The notes: a model not told the origin generated them from the letters alone. Positions 40,603 to 51,836 are shown, numbered from the stretch's first letter. The stretch is DNA of 64,000 nucleotides from Kalaharituber pfeilii (GCA_015179045.1 WHUZ01000073.1:62001-126000); one strand, 5' to 3'. Numbers and translations are program-made.

Positions 40603-40815
40603 TAGTGAGCGGCACGAGCTAGCTCGAGCCGAGCTGGAGGGTGAGCTCGAGCTGGCGTGGCATGAGCTCGAGCCTGGATTGATTATATACATAATATTGA
40701 CAAACTAAACTAAACTAAGCTAAATTTTCATCTTTCTCACTACTATCAGCTAAATTGTGCATTTCGAAGTTGTTGGTAGGTCAGAATGAGCTCCAATTCT
40801 CTAATTATTACTATA
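40603..40815 (+). mobile_element. hAT MITE left part (TAGTGAG family)
   Basis: TAGTGAGCGGCACGAGC end and interior nearly identical to 30774-30940. It breaks at ACTATATA, where LINE-B B8 begins. The right half is not found nearby. Confidence 0.8.
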
Positions 40816-41636
40816 TAGCCGATACCTCAGCTGAAGAATGGATGGCAGCTATTGCCGAAGCAGAAGACCAAGGCTGGGTCAGCGTTTATACAGATGGGAG
40901 CCGAATAGGTGACTCTACTGGGGCAGGCTCGTTCTCCCAGCACACCCAGAAACGGACTTCCACATATCTGGGAGCTCTCAGTACAGTAAATGACGCGGAA
41001 TTGATTGCCATGGAGGATGCCCTCACAAGCCGATTCACTGAATTACTGATCATCACTGACTCCCAGACGGCAATAACCAAGCTACAAAGGATCGCCGAAG
41101 GGGAACCAACACACAAAGGGCCAGCACAGCGAGTAAGGGAGGCTTGGGACCGGAGAAACGAAAGGGGCGACCTTGACATAGCCGTAATGTGGGTCAAAGG
41201 TCATAAAGGAATCCCAGGTAACACCGAAGCAGATCGAGCAGCCAAGGTTGGTACACAGCTGCCATATCAAAACGAGATTGTCACGGAGGACGGGATGAGA
41301 CAAGAGGCCAAAGCAAGGAGAGCGGCCGAAAGAAACAGACTGCATATGTCATATAGGCCACTACGCAGACTAGGCAATAGGGTCGCAACGCTAGCTGGCA
41401 TCCTTGGAGGCAAGGGCCTCCGGCGCTGGAAATTCAAGGTCGGCACAGCTGACAGCCCGGAATGCCGGTGGTGCGGCGAGGCTGAAGAAACGACCCTTCA
41501 CATATTGTCTCAATGTAGAGTCTGGAAGCAGAGATGCCCAAGGGGTGAGGATGGATTGTGCAGACCCTTGGGTGACCAAGATGAAGGGGAGGGCCTTCGG
41601 GGAGTGATAGGAATTTTGGAATGGGCGAGGGGTTAG
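40816..41636 (+). CDS. LINE-B RNase H and zinc motif (open frame)
   Basis: The frame is open through upstream MITE sequence from 40755; the LINE part starts at 40816. RNase H is complete: YTDGSRIGDSTGAGS (Asp), TVNDAELIAMEDAL (Glu), LLIITDSQTAITKLQ (Asp), VMWVKGHKGIPGNTEADRAA (His/Asp). Then RRAAERNRLHMSYRPLRRLG, LAGILGGKGLRRWKFKVG and zinc motif CRWCGEAEETTLHILSQC, ending ILEWARG. About 273 residues. It is the only LINE-B fragment here with all RNase H residues and the zinc motif in one frame. RT and endonuclease are absent. Confidence 0.87.
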
Positions 41637-41742
41637 CCCCGGGGGATTTACTTCTATTGTTCCGTACTTGTACTTTGTTTTGATGTAACTAGACCTCGCC
41701 ATAGCCCATAGGGCGGCACGCGAGTATTGATAAAAAAAAAAA
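40816..41742 (+). mobile_element. LINE-B copy B8 (RNase H to tail)
   Basis: 5'-truncated LINE-B with an open frame, 3' UTR, hairpin at 41694-41724 (outer CTCGC/GCGAG) and a short A-tract 41732-41742, followed directly by other tails. Confidence 0.88.
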
Positions 41743-41920
41743 GATGGCGAACAGCTACATGCGGGGTCACGTGACAAAAAAAAAAAAAAAAAAGTGAGGT
41801 ACAATTAATCTCCATAGGGTGGCACACGAGTAATAATATTAAAAAAGACAATTGAAAACTCTCGTCATAGCGCATAGGGTGATATACGAGTAATGATAAT
41901 AACAAAGAAAAAAAGAAAAA
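41743..41920 (+). mobile_element. Run of three LINE tails behind LINE-B B8
   Basis: In order: a LINE-C-type tail starting inside its hairpin (41743-41783), a LINE-B-type tail (about 41804-41846, between ACAATT repeats), and a LINE-B-type tail with outer stem CTCGT/ACGAG (41861-41890) and an A-rich end. All point the same way, and with B8's own tail make four in 230 bp. Confidence 0.75.
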
Positions 41921-42319
41921 GGTAACAAAAGAGGCCAATTTCTTCCCTGTTTTGTACAATAACTCGCGAGGTTGACTTCAGGGTAATCTGTTGTGCTTCT
42001 TGAAATCAAGTGATAACTATAGCACTTAGTGCTTACAGTCAGTGCGTTATAATTGCATTATGTACATACTGCTGTGGCGGGCCTCACGGGTGGTAGAAAT
42101 AATCTCGGAGTCGTAGCAAACTTTAATCAAATCTTCCCCCAATGTAATCAATTTTATCGTATCGCCCAACGCGGTATACGAGGAAAGAATTTGTTTTTAA
42201 AAAAAGTCATCCGCATCACATGTTCAGAAAAAGTCGGGACCTCTCTGGGTAGGCCAGTCTGGCCTGCCCGGATGCAGGGGTATCGACAGGGGACTGTAGA
42301 CTAGCCTGCGCGGTATCTA
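41921..42319. other. Unassigned stretch
   Basis: No supported gene or repeat. Confidence 0.4.
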
Positions 42320-42473
42320 CAGGGGGACGGCACAGGTCTTCAAATTGCATGCCAGGCTTATGCATATGCGTGAGAGGCGAGGTATGTAGACACTCCTACA
42401 TATATTGGTTTTATAGACAGCATACATACACCTTGAGTCTAGTATGCAATCTGAAGACCTGTGCCGTCCCCTG
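42320..42473. mobile_element. Small MITE, 154 bp
   Basis: Inverted ends of about 32 bp starting CAGGGGGACGGCACAGG on the left and matching the complement on the right. A TA precedes the left end. The right flank is replaced by the poly(T) of LINE-C C3. Confidence 0.75.
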
Positions 42474-42506
<33 letters not shown>

Positions 42507-42845
42507 AATCTCATAACCCCGCTTACAGCGCCAAGCCATGGCAGGGTCCCTGGGCAAGCCCTCGAAGCCCGGAGACAGGCTTAACAAACAAAGAACTTTC
42601 TATCTACTTCTACCACCTGATTCCAGAAACCTCCGGACGGACCTTCCGGTTTCTGCTTCAAGGAGGCCCCACTATATATCCCCCCCTCTCCCCCCTCCCC
42701 TCTTCCCCACACTTTCGCACCCCGGCAAGCAAACTTCCCCGACGGCAAATTTCGCAGTTTCCTCCACACCTTCGCAACCTGCGAATTTTTCCCGACCCGG
42801 GTCGGTAAATCGCGCGGCGCACTAAAAACCCTCCACACCTTCGCA
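42474..42845 (-). mobile_element. LINE-C copy C3, 3' UTR and tail only
   Basis: Poly(T) from 42474, the complement of the LINE-C hairpin (42512-42545), then about 300 bp of 3' UTR that matches and exceeds the UTR of copy C2. It carries the CCGACCCGGGTCGG palindrome near 42797. No ORF2 coding sequence. Confidence 0.8.
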
Positions 42846-43130
42846 AACTAGCCGAAAAAATCAGTATCTGGACAGGGGATAAATGCATCTTATGCGATAA
42901 GCAGCATTTGGTCTAAACAAGCATATGTTAGTATGCTTGGCTATGGATATCTATGAGACTAGTCCAACTCGTTATAGATTGTCCAAATTTTATTATGTTA
43001 GAAGTATCTGGACAGCTGACATAATGAATTTGGGCCTATTATTATATAGCAGCGAGAATGAACACAAGAACAAGGTAGGATATATAAGGACGGCAGGCAA
43101 AAAAGGTCAGGTAAAACTCAAGTATCATAC
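42846..43130 (+). repeat. Dispersed repeat D, copy 2
   Basis: Starts ACTAGCCGAAAAAA and GTATCTGGACAGGGG, with a second ATCTGGACAGCTGACATAAT inside. It aligns with the minus strand of 33975-34305. Both copies lie next to LINE-C. Confidence 0.6.
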
Positions 43131-43489
43131 TTAGTAAGCTAATAATATTCTCATAGTTGCTGAAATAACCCCCCAGAAAAGAGTAGCTATCGGAGCCTAC
43201 ATTATTGAGATATTCGCATACCAAATAGCCCAATATTGCTTTTATCAATCAAAATAATATCTATAGCAATGAAGGTACTCAAATCAATATGTGCTAACAT
43301 CATTGAGATTGCAGTTTTGGGAGCTTCACATATGCTTCAGCTACAAATCTTGAAGTTGTGATAAAGTGCAGATAAGAGTACTGCCACTAGGGGTAGGTCA
43401 CTACTGCTTGTTTTCACTGCTATTGCAGTGCACTTCTGTAGCCTGTCCCGGAGGCTTTTCGAGAGATAATTTCTGCATAGCCTGCCTAG
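43131..43489. other. Unassigned stretch
   Basis: No supported gene or repeat. Confidence 0.4.
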
Positions 43490-43654
43490 TCAGAAAAGCC
43501 TAAAGGAGAGGGCAGAGCGAGGCGGGCTGGACGTGGCCATAATGTGAGTAAAGGAGCACAAGGGGTTAGAGGACAACTGCAGGGCAGACAGGGCGGCGAA
43601 AATCAGTGCCCTACTTCGTTATCAGGACGAGATAGTCACGGAGGCCGGTAAGCG

Positions 43655-43758
43655 CTTGAAGCCTGCCTCCGGGCTTTGAGGGTATAGACCCAGGGGCCCT
43701 GCCTTGGCTAACAGCTGCAAGCGGGGTCATGTGAAATTAAAAAAAAAAAAAAAAAAAA
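43655..43758 (+). mobile_element. LINE-C-type tail insertion, 104 bp
   Basis: Duplication GGCCGGTAAGCG (43643-43654 and 43759-43770). It includes about 45 bp of LINE-C 3' UTR (GCCTGCCTCCGGGCTTTGAG), the CCCTGCC hairpin, TCATGTGAAATT and poly(A). Confidence 0.9.
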
Positions 43759-43880
43759 GGCCGGTAAGCGAATGGAGGCCAAAGCGCACCGGGCCGAAGA
43801 GGGTGACAGGTTAGGTCTAAAATACAGGCCGTTGCAGAGGCTAGGGGTGTGAGTCGGCACCCAAGCGGGACTCCTGCGGG

Positions 43881-44290
43881 TAGTGAGCGGCACGAGCCGA
43901 GCCAGCTCGAGCTGGCCTGGCATGAGCTCGAGTTCGCTTAAGACAGCCAAGATCACGCTAGTGTTTCTCTTGACAGCTCGCTAAAACGCTCAGCCAGCGC
44001 AGGGTTTCATAAACTTGCAGCAGGAGTTTTTTTTTTTTTTTTTTTTTTCACGTGACCCCGCTTGTAGCTGTTCGCCATGGCAGGGCCTTGCAGCAGGAGT
44101 AAATGTAGAAGAAATACTGAATTTAGCGGATAGTGGCGAGGAGGATGAAGCTGTAGATTAGTTTAGATTAGTTATCAATATCATGTAATCAAGGCTCGCT
44201 GGCTCGAGCCCACCTTCTATTTGACGGGCTCGGCTCGAGCCGAGCTCACTTACCCACGAGCTGGCTCGAGCTAGCTCGTGCCGCTCACTA
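43881..44290. mobile_element. hAT MITE (TAGTGAG family)
   Basis: TAGTGAGCGGCACGAGC and its complement at the ends. Its interior is an inverted match to 5600-5700 and 8700-8800. A LINE tail sits at 44027-44086. The expected 8-bp duplication is not adjacent: CTGCGGG occurs left of the element and again 11 bp right of it, so the right flank carries extra bases. Confidence 0.85.
44027..44086 (-). mobile_element. LINE-C-type tail-only insertion, 60 bp
   Basis: Perfect 13-bp duplication CTTGCAGCAGGAG (44014-44026 and 44087-44099). The minus strand begins exactly GCCCTGCCATGG, then GCGGGG, TCACGTGA and poly(A). Confidence 0.93.
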
Positions 44291-44469
44291 CAAGTTGAGG
44301 CTGCGGGCGAAAGGCCTCAGGGCCAGGAGTACTAGTTACCATCATAAAGTGATGCAACTTCCGAAGCTGTGCGCAAGGTCTGCGCACAGGTTTTGTGCAA
44401 GGGTGTGACAGCCACAGGTGAATATATGCGTAAAAAAAAAAAAAAATTGGAGAAAGAAGTCAGCTAGAA

Positions 44470-44510
44470 CTCGCCATAGCCCGTAGGGCGGCACGCGAGT
44501 AATGATATTA
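44470..44510 (+). mobile_element. LINE-B hairpin without poly(A)
   Basis: Complete hairpin CTCGC...GCGAG (inner GCCC/GGGC, loop GTA) and TAATGATATTA, followed by GGCC with no A-tract. A separate A14 run lies upstream at about 44433. Confidence 0.7.
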
Positions 44511-45011
44511 GGCCATGACTCTCCACCGTTACCTGGATGAGGGTGGTGTGCATTCCATCTATAATTCTAGCGTTGAGATTCATTCAAACCCGCCTTTGGA
44601 GGATGATAGAAACGTCCGGTGGATTTCGTATCTGTAATGGGCCCAAAGGTACTTGTATGGTCCTTCCCAAAGATGATCGCGCAGCATATCATTAACCGAT
44701 GTATCCTGTGCACGGGAGACTTCACTGGGTTCGAGGCAAGTGTTAGCGGACCGCCCTGAAGACAAGACAGGAAGCTTGCTTGAGTTGGCATGGAATTGAG
44801 AGCTGGAAGGTTGACAATGGCAGCAGGCAGTTTAGGCCCTTGTTGTGGGACGGGGGTGGATGAGTTTGTGATCAGAATATCGGGGATGGTTTCGAACAGG
44901 AGTAAGGAGAAGAAAAAGAAAATGGCTGGGAAGGCAAAGGATAAGTAGGTGAAAGAGGGAAATGAAAGTGTGGAGAAGCAGAAGAGCGGAGCCTAAGCCT
45001 TTGGAAGTTCC
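44511..45011. other. Left flank of the DDE transposase gene
   Basis: No gene. It may contain the left end of the DDE transposon, but no inverted repeat could be paired by eye. Confidence 0.35.
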
Positions 45012-47208
45012 TTGCCAGAGGCTACTGTAGCAGCCATATCCACTCCTGTTGCAGAGGCGGATACCCCCATTGTATATAGTGAAAGTGAACAGTCTTTGGT
45101 AGATGAGTCTGAATGGGATCAAGAAGAGGAGGAACAAGATAATGAGAAGGATATTCAAGACTTGAGCATAAAAGTAGATGTTCATACGGAGTTGATGAGG
45201 AATATAATAGATGTAGACTTCTCTACAATCCAGTTCAAATATCAACGTGGTGTACAAGTCTCTCGCCAAACATTATGGCTGCATAAGAAAGCTCAACAAG
45301 ATTTACAGTACTCTGCAATTGGCTGTCGCCCATTAACAGCTTACTGTACTTTACTCCAGTGAATAGCTCGGAATCGGCAGCAGCAGATGAGGTTATACTG
45401 GAATCTAAGTCTACAATGGAAATGCGAGTGGAGACACTTTTAACTGGAATTCAAGAATTATGGCGAAAGTTCAAAATAAAAAAAGAGATGATACCAGCAG
45501 GGCAAAACTACCAACGACACTTAGCAGTATTGCATTTTCTTCAACTTCAGCTTCGTCGCCCTCAGGAAACTCGCACCTCATTATCATTAATGACAGCTCA
45601 TTCTTTCAATCGAGGAACAAAAATGGCAAAGCATTTGAGGCAGTGGGAACGGAATTGGCTTATTAGTCGACAAATTCCGGAGGGGTTTCAAGGCTTAAGA
45701 ACTTCTCGATTTAGTTGGTTAGATGATGAAGGAGTTCAGCTGGCAGTTCGAAAACATATTGCTAGTGTGGGTGAAAGTCTTACTGCTCATAGCTTAGCAA
45801 TGGCAGTTACTGAATATCTCAAGCTTGTTGGCAAAGAAGAAGATGATGGAATAGAGCTTGAGAATATACTTTCATCAAATACTACTGCCAAATCTCGGTC
45901 TATTAAAGTGTCTACAGCACGGCAGTGGTTGCGAAAGTTAGGATTTCGATGGCGAGATGTCAAAAAGGGTGTCTATATTGATGGGCATGAGCGAGAAGAT
46001 GTTGTGCGATACTGTCAAGAAGTTTTCTTACCTCGCTTTTTTGAACTATTACGTACCTCGATCAAATTCACTATTACTTCAGGTTCTAATGAAAATAATT
46101 CTGAGAAGATTATTCAACAAGAACCAATCTTACCATTAGGTGGAAAGCCAAAGATTCTTGTTACACATGACGAGTCAACCTTTAATGCAAATGATGGACG
46201 TCGGCAGTTATGGATCCAAGGCAATGCACAACCCTTACGACAAAAGTCACGGGGAAAAGGAATTATGGTCTCAGAGTTCATGACACCGGCAGGTCGTTTA
46301 CAGCATGATGGTAAATTTGCTACTAAATATCTTGAGTATGGAAAAGACAACTACTGGAATGGAGATAAAATGGTTGAGCATACAATCACTAAGGCAATTC
46401 CATTATTCGAAGCAGCATACTCAGGCAACAGTGGGCCTTACATGTATTTAGTCGTTTAGTTAGCAGTTTTCCTTTGAAATATAAACCCTCGCCATAGCCC
46501 GTAGGGCGGCACGCGAGTAATGAAATAAAAAAAAAAAAAAAAAAAAAATCAGGCAAGCAAGCAGTATTCCTATTTGATAATGCTTCAAATCATGCGGCTT
46601 TTGCAGAAGATGCTTTAGTAGTATCTCGGATGAATTTGAACCCTGGAGGTAAACAACCACGACTACGGGATGGATTTATTCATAGCAAACAACGCCCGCA
46701 ACCAATGAATTTTCCTCCTGATCATCCAAATCCAGAATGGCGAAACCAACCAAAAGGAATTCGGGAGGTACTTAAAGAGCGTGGACTTTGGAGCCACGGC
46801 ATGCGCTTAGATTGTCCTGATAAAAAGTGTCTATCAGGTGTTCGTGATTGCTGTGCACGTCGGTGTTTAGGAATGGAACGTGATTTTTTGGAACAAAAGG
46901 GTCGTTTACAAGAGGAAATAGAAGCTCATGGACATTTGGTTTTATTTTATCCGCGTTTTCACTGTGAACTGAATTTTATTGAATATTTTTGGGCGGCAGC
47001 GAAGCGTCATGCTCGCAATAATTGTGAGTATAGTATTGATGCTTTACGACTAACTATTCCTCGGAGTCTTAGTTCTGTTTCTGATATTACTATTAATCGC
47101 TTTTTTCATAAATGTCTACGCACTATGGAGGCCTATCAAGAGGGTTGTGAATATGGTACAAAAGAGTTTACAGAACGTGTATATAAAAGTCATCGAAAAA
47201 TTCAGTAG
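45012..47208 (+). pseudogene. Fungal DDE-superfamily transposase, split by a LINE tail
   Basis: Transposase of the DDE family that is abundant in fungi (HCELNFIE type). Frame 45012-45362 gives an acidic N-terminus and VSRQTLWLHKKAQQDLQY. Frame 45359-46428 continues in another register with the DNA-binding region (ISRQIPEGFQGLRTSRFSWL, TARQWLRKLGFRWRDVKKGV), the first Asp in THDESTFNANDG and KGIMVSEFMTPAG. After the LINE tail at 46429-46548 the frame resumes with AVFLFDNASNH (second Asp), ERGLWSHGM, a Cys-rich CPDKKCLSGVRDCCARRCLG block, and FYPRFHCELNFIEYFWAAAK (Glu), stop at 47208. The catalytic triad is visible. The break at about 45360 is a frameshift or an unspliced intron. Host-genome transposon; not functional as it stands. 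Confidence 0.85.
46429..46548 (+). mobile_element. LINE-B 3'-end insertion, 120 bp
   Basis: Duplication TCAGGCAA (46421-46428 and 46549-46556). It carries about 57 bp of 3' UTR, the hairpin (outer CTCGC/GCGAG, inner GCCC/GGGC, loop GTA), TAATGAAAT and poly(A). It breaks the transposase frame. Confidence 0.88.
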
Positions 47209-47308
47209 ATCATTTCTATATATAGCAATTTTCTGTTTTACACTAGTACTAATTCTACAATGTTGGCATTCTTGGCATGTAAAATTCAGGAGGCTCCTCA
47301 TACAAAGT

Positions 47309-50300
47309 GGGGGGAGAGAATGTAGTATGGGGTAGGGTGGGGGAGGTTTTGGTTGGGGGAGTATATGCTAATGGAGGGTGGAGGGAGGAGGAGTTTGAAG
47401 GGTGGGTGGAAGAGGTGACGAGGGTGGAGGGGAGATGTGTAATCATGGGAGACTGGAATGCGCATAGTCCGATGTGGAGTTTAGAAGGAACTGGGGAGAA
47501 CGGAAAGGGTAGGAGACTGAGGGAGAGAATGGAGGAGGCCGGCTTTGCCTTGAAGGGAGAAAGAGTAGGGACGTGGAGGAGAGAAGTGGAAGGCAGGGTG
47601 CGAGAATCGAGAATAGACTTGGTGTGGGTAAGGGGGGTAGAGGGGGTGCAAGTAGAGCTGTGGGAAGGGGGCCCAGACCACTCAGGACTGGTAGTGGAGT
47701 GGGAGGAGGAGAAGGGAGGGAGAGAAATGGAAGAGAGGGTGAGAATTGATTGGGAAAGGGTGGAGAAAGAGGTCGAGGGGTGGGGCGGAGAATGGGGAGA
47801 CGAAGAGAAGAAGAAGTGGCTGGAAAGGGTAGGAGAGGGGAGCGGGTATGAGAGACTAAAACGATGGAAGGAGTCTCTGGAGAAGAAAGTAAGGGTAGGA
47901 GGGAAGAGTAAAAGGTGGTGGACGGAAGAGATTGAAGAGATGAGGAAAGAAGTCAATAGGCTGGCGCGAGGGGGGGTGGGAGCGAGGGCGAGGTTAACAG
48001 AGGAAGAGAGAGTGAGGGGGTGGAAGGCGGCGGTACAGAAGCTGAAGTGGAAGATCCGAGAGGAGAAGAGGAGGTGCTGGAGGGACTTCGTGGAAGAGGA
48101 GGGGCACAGTGACCCATGGAGAGTGGTGAGGGTAGCAAAGGACCCTTTCGGAGGTAAGGAGAGAATGGGGGCGCTGGTAGATGAGGAGGGGAGAGATTTG
48201 GAAGAGAACGAGGAGAAGGTGAGGGCATTGGTGAGAAGGAATTTTGAATGGAGGGAGAGTGGAGAAAACGAGGGGAAAGAGGTAGGAGGGGACCAGGGGG
48301 TAGCGGAGATAGATGAGAGGGAGAGAAAAAGGGTAGAGAAGGACGTGAGGGTCGCGCTACAGGCCACCAAGAATAACTCGGCTCCGGGACCAGACGGAAT
48401 CGGGTACTGGTTGATCAAGGCGGCCTTGAGGACACCTATAGGTGATGAGCTGGTGAGGGAGATCACTGAGAATTGGATTCGAAACGAGATTCCGAAGGAG
48501 TGGAAGGAGATGCGGGTGGTAATGATACCCAAGCCGGGGAAGGACATCAAGACCACGAAAGCATGGAAGCCCATCAACCTGATCAACTGCATTGGGAAAA
48601 TTGGGAGAAGGTGATGGCTAACAGGCTGCAGAAAGAAGACCGACTTTTCCATAGGCTTCAGTTGGGAGCTCGGAAAGGAAGGAATGCCACTCAAGCAATG
48701 GCAAGAGCAGTGACAAATGTACAGAGGTGCCTGCACAGGGGAGGAAGGGTAGCATGGGTGACAGCGGATGTCAAGGGTGGCTTTAACATCGTGAGGAGGG
48801 AGATAGTTCTGAGGAGGATAGAAGAGAGAGGGAGTGAGGAGATTAAGAAGAAAAGGGGGTGGTTGGAGAAATTCATGGGGGGGAGGGAGTTTGGGGTGTG
48901 GTGGGATGATGAGGAGAGGGGGAGAGGCAGGTCGAACGTGGGAGTGCCACAAGGGTCCCCACTCTCGCCAGTCATTTTTCTAATCTTCATGGCGCCCACA
49001 ATCGAGAAAATGGAGGAGAGGGTGAGGAGGGTAACCACTGGAGCGGAGGTGGAGGTGCTGTCATATGTGGACGATTTAGCTGCGACGATCCTGGATTGGC
49101 ACGGCTATTGGGATATGGGACGATTGAGGGAGAAGGTGAAGAAGGTGATGGCAGAGGTGGCAGAGGAAGATCAGGTCCCGCTGGAGGAGTCGAAGTGGGA
49201 GATGATAACGTTTGGCGTAGGAAAGAGGCAGAAGAAGGAGGGGGAGTTTCTGAAGTGGCTGGGGGTCATCTTTGATGAAAATTTGACCTTCACGGCACAC
49301 TGGAAAAACAGAGTCAGCAGAGCAAGAAGGTTGACCGGAGCACTAGCGGGGTTGGGAAATAGGGACTGGGGAATACGCCCGAGGAGCTGGAGACAGATTT
49401 ATACGGGCATGATTAGAGCGGTGGCCATGTGGGGTAGTGAGATAGGTTGGAGAGGACAGAAGGAATGGAGAAGAGAAATGGAGAGAGTACAGCTGCAAGC
49501 ATTAAAGAAGGCAGCTGGAGGGGGGAGAGGCAGAGGGTAGAGGGGGTGAACGCAGTGTGCGGAGTGGAGGGGGCGGAGGTGATCCTGGACGCAGCACAGG
49601 CAAGGGCGATGGTTCGGGAAGTGGAGGTACCATCGGAGCTTGCAGAACTATGCACAGGAGATTTCAGGAGAGGGAATGAGGAGAAGGAGGAGGGGACGAG
49701 GAACTGGAAGGACTGGGGGGTGCAGTGGGCCCTGGAAGAGGGGGATGGATATGAAAGCGTTTTGGACCGCTGGCAGGGGCAGTGGTCAAGGTTCTCGGAG
49801 GAGGGCGAGGAGATCTCATGGGGAGGAGAGTGTGAGAAGGTGAAAGTGGAGTGCGCAGAGAGGCTAGGTAGAAAGGGGGGAGGGAGAGAAGAGTGGGAGA
49901 CCTCGGTTGAGGAAGCCGGAAGAGGGAGAGCGGTTCTCTTCTCGGATGGTAGTAAGGTCGAGGACAGCAAGGTGGGGGCGGGGGTGTGGGGGAGATCAGC
50001 GGTGGTGGCGGAGGTAGTAGGGAGAACGGCGACGGTTTTTGACGGGGAGGTGAGGGGGGTGAGAAGTGCGCTGGAGAGTGTACCGGAGGAGGTACCGGTC
50101 CTGGTTTGCTTAGATTCTGAAGCTGCTGTCATGGCGATTCAGAAGGCAGGCAGGGAGGGAAAGGGAAAGACGGAGGATGTGAGAAGGGTGGTGAATGCAG
50201 TGGCGAGGAGAAAGAAGAAGGGGGGGGATGCGAAACTGTTGTGGGTAAAAGCTCATATCGGAATCGCAGGCAACGAGAAGGCGGATGAGTGGGCAAAGAA

Positions 50301-50694
50301 GGGGACGGGGATGCAGGGTAAGGAGGTGGCCACTGGAAGTGGAGTGTGCCAGAGGGTGAAAGCGTGGAGGAAGGAGAGGAGAGAAGTGGAGGGCTTTGGA
50401 AAGGGGGAGGTTATGGAGTGGAATAGGACAGCGGTGTCCAACTTCACTGCCATGCGCCTGGAGAGAGGAAGGTGCGGGGTGTGGTTGAAGAGGATGGGAG
50501 TGGCGGAATCGGACAAGTGCAGCTGCGGGGAGGCCCAGACGGGGGCGCACCTAGCCTTCCAGTGCAGTCAGCAGAGGTTTCGCCCAGAGGGCTTTAGAGA
50601 ATGGGGGGATATGAAGAAGAACTGGAAAAGGACAGCAGGGAATGGGGAGGAGTGGGATGAGTTGGAAAGGTTCTTCTCCGGGATCAGGTTTTAG
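47309..50694 (+). pseudogene. LINE-C ORF2: endonuclease, RT, RNase H; two frameshifts
   Basis: Endonuclease part: VIMGDWNAHSPMWSLEG (GDxN) and GGPDHSGLVVEW (DH). RT: NNSAPGPDGIGYWLIKA, VVMIPKPGKDIKTTKAWKPI, then a 1-base loss near 48602; the next frame has ADVKGGFNIVRREIV (block A), GVPQGSPLSPVIFLI (block B), VLSYVDDLAATIL (YVDD) and LGVIFDENLTFTAHWKN. A second shift near 49530 leads to the RNase H frame: SDGSKVEDSKVGAGVWG, FDGEVRGVRSALESV, CLDSEAAVMAIQKAG, AHIGIAGNEKADEWAKKG and CSCGEAQTGAHLAFQC, stop at 50694. Strongly purine-rich on the coding strand. Only two small lesions, so a young copy. Confidence 0.92.
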
Positions 50695-50704
50695 TGCACC
50701 GTGC

Positions 50705-50735
50705 GATTTACCGACCCGGGTCGGGTAAATTTGCC
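50705..50735 (+). other. Palindrome in LINE-C 3' UTR
   Basis: CCGACCCGGGTCGG centred in TTTACC...GGTAAA forms a near-perfect inverted repeat. It is kept in copy C3 near 42797. It could be an RNA stem or a protein site. Confidence 0.7.
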
Positions 50736-50910
50736 GTCGGGGAAGTTTGCTTGCCGAGATGCGAAGGAGTGGAGAAGAGGGGAGGGGGGAGATGTTAAGC
50801 CTGTCTCCGGGCTTCGAGGGCTTGCCCAGGGACCCTGCCATGGCCACGTGCTACAAGCGGGGTTATGTGATTTAAAAAAAAAAAAAAAAAATAAAATCCT
50901 CATACAAAGT

Positions 50911-51375
50911 TCAAAATTTTCAATCTAAAATTTCTCAGTACTCACTAAATATTTTTTATTTCAGACATCGAAGAGTTGTAGAGCAGACGAAGTACATAAT
51001 TACGGAGTTTAATTTTCAATCAGGTGTGGTTGTGTAATGAAATTATACTTCAAGTTTAAGTCCGTGATTTTGGTTGGTGGGGGGTCCCTTCTTGACCAAC
51101 AGCACCATACATATGAGATAAATGAAGGAAAAGGAAATGTCACATGTCTTGTCTCCTTAGACCCTGGTCCTGATTTACCAATACACCGGCCGCAACTTTG
51201 ACCGCTACAGTATGATTTGATCTTTATTTTCTTGAGAAAAGTCTGCCGATACTCCATTATCCTTGAAATCTTTGCAAAAGCGATTCCAGGCTTTCTTGCT
51301 GTCAACGTTCGTTGCGAACGTTGCGATAGAGGCTAACGACGCGGTTTGGCTGCGAGCTGAACTCAAGATCTGATA
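50911..51375. other. Right flank of the DDE transposon
   Basis: AT-rich to about 51050; no gene. It may hold the right end of the DDE transposon. Confidence 0.35.
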
Positions 51376-51803
51376 TCGAAATGTCTCTGTCCAGTCACTT
51401 TTTCTGACTGGATGCAGGTAGGGGTAAGCGACGCTAGCTTAAAGCGACCGCCAATCTAGCAGTACTTGTATACCAGCATAAATACCAGAACACCAGGGTT
51501 GTTGGCAGGGGTAGTGAAGTTGTCTGTGTGTTGTAGGAAGCTGTAGTGAGCGAGTGGAACTCGCTGAGTGCAGATACTTTTCTTTATCTTCTAGAAACCA
51601 TGCCTAGATGTATGGCTGCTGAAATTGCTGCTCATGGGAGGATACACAAATGGAGTTGTAGTAATTCCTGTGTTTACCTCCTCAATATTCAATTCAAGAA
51701 CAGGCATTGTTCCCTGGCCCGTACCCCTGCCGACAACCCCTGGTGTTCCGGTATTTATGCTGTTATATGATACAAGTACGTACAACCCATGCTCAGATCC
51801 AAG

Positions 51804-51806
<3 letters not shown>

Positions 51807-51836
<30 letters not shown>

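Larger units (their letters stand above)
43490..44340 (+). mobile_element. LINE-B copy B9, decayed, with nested insertions
   Basis: Degenerate LINE-B: GGLDVAIM-like RNase H end near 43530, EIVTEAG near 43640, AEEGDRLGLKYRPLQRLG near 43800, and GLLRAKGLRA split by the hAT MITE at 43881-44290. A LINE-C-type tail is nested at 43655-43758. No intact frame. Confidence 0.7.
47309..50896 (+). mobile_element. LINE-C copy C2, 5'-truncated, 3.6 kb
   Basis: Perfect 14-bp duplication TCCTCATACAAAGT (47295-47308 and 50897-50910). It starts inside the endonuclease domain and runs through RT, RNase H, zinc motif, 3' UTR, hairpin (about 50838-50868) and poly(A). It inserted about 90 bp past the DDE transposase stop. 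ORF1 is lacking. Confidence 0.95.

Noticed and set aside
47255..48952. A 565-codon minus-strand frame
   Set aside because: It is the shadow of the purine-rich LINE-C ORF2 on the plus strand, which has RT, endonuclease and RNase H motifs; the minus frame is low-complexity Ser/Pro/Leu.
49413..50550. Long minus-strand frames opposite LINE-C RNase H
   Set aside because: Same reason: antisense of a compositionally biased coding strand, no motifs.
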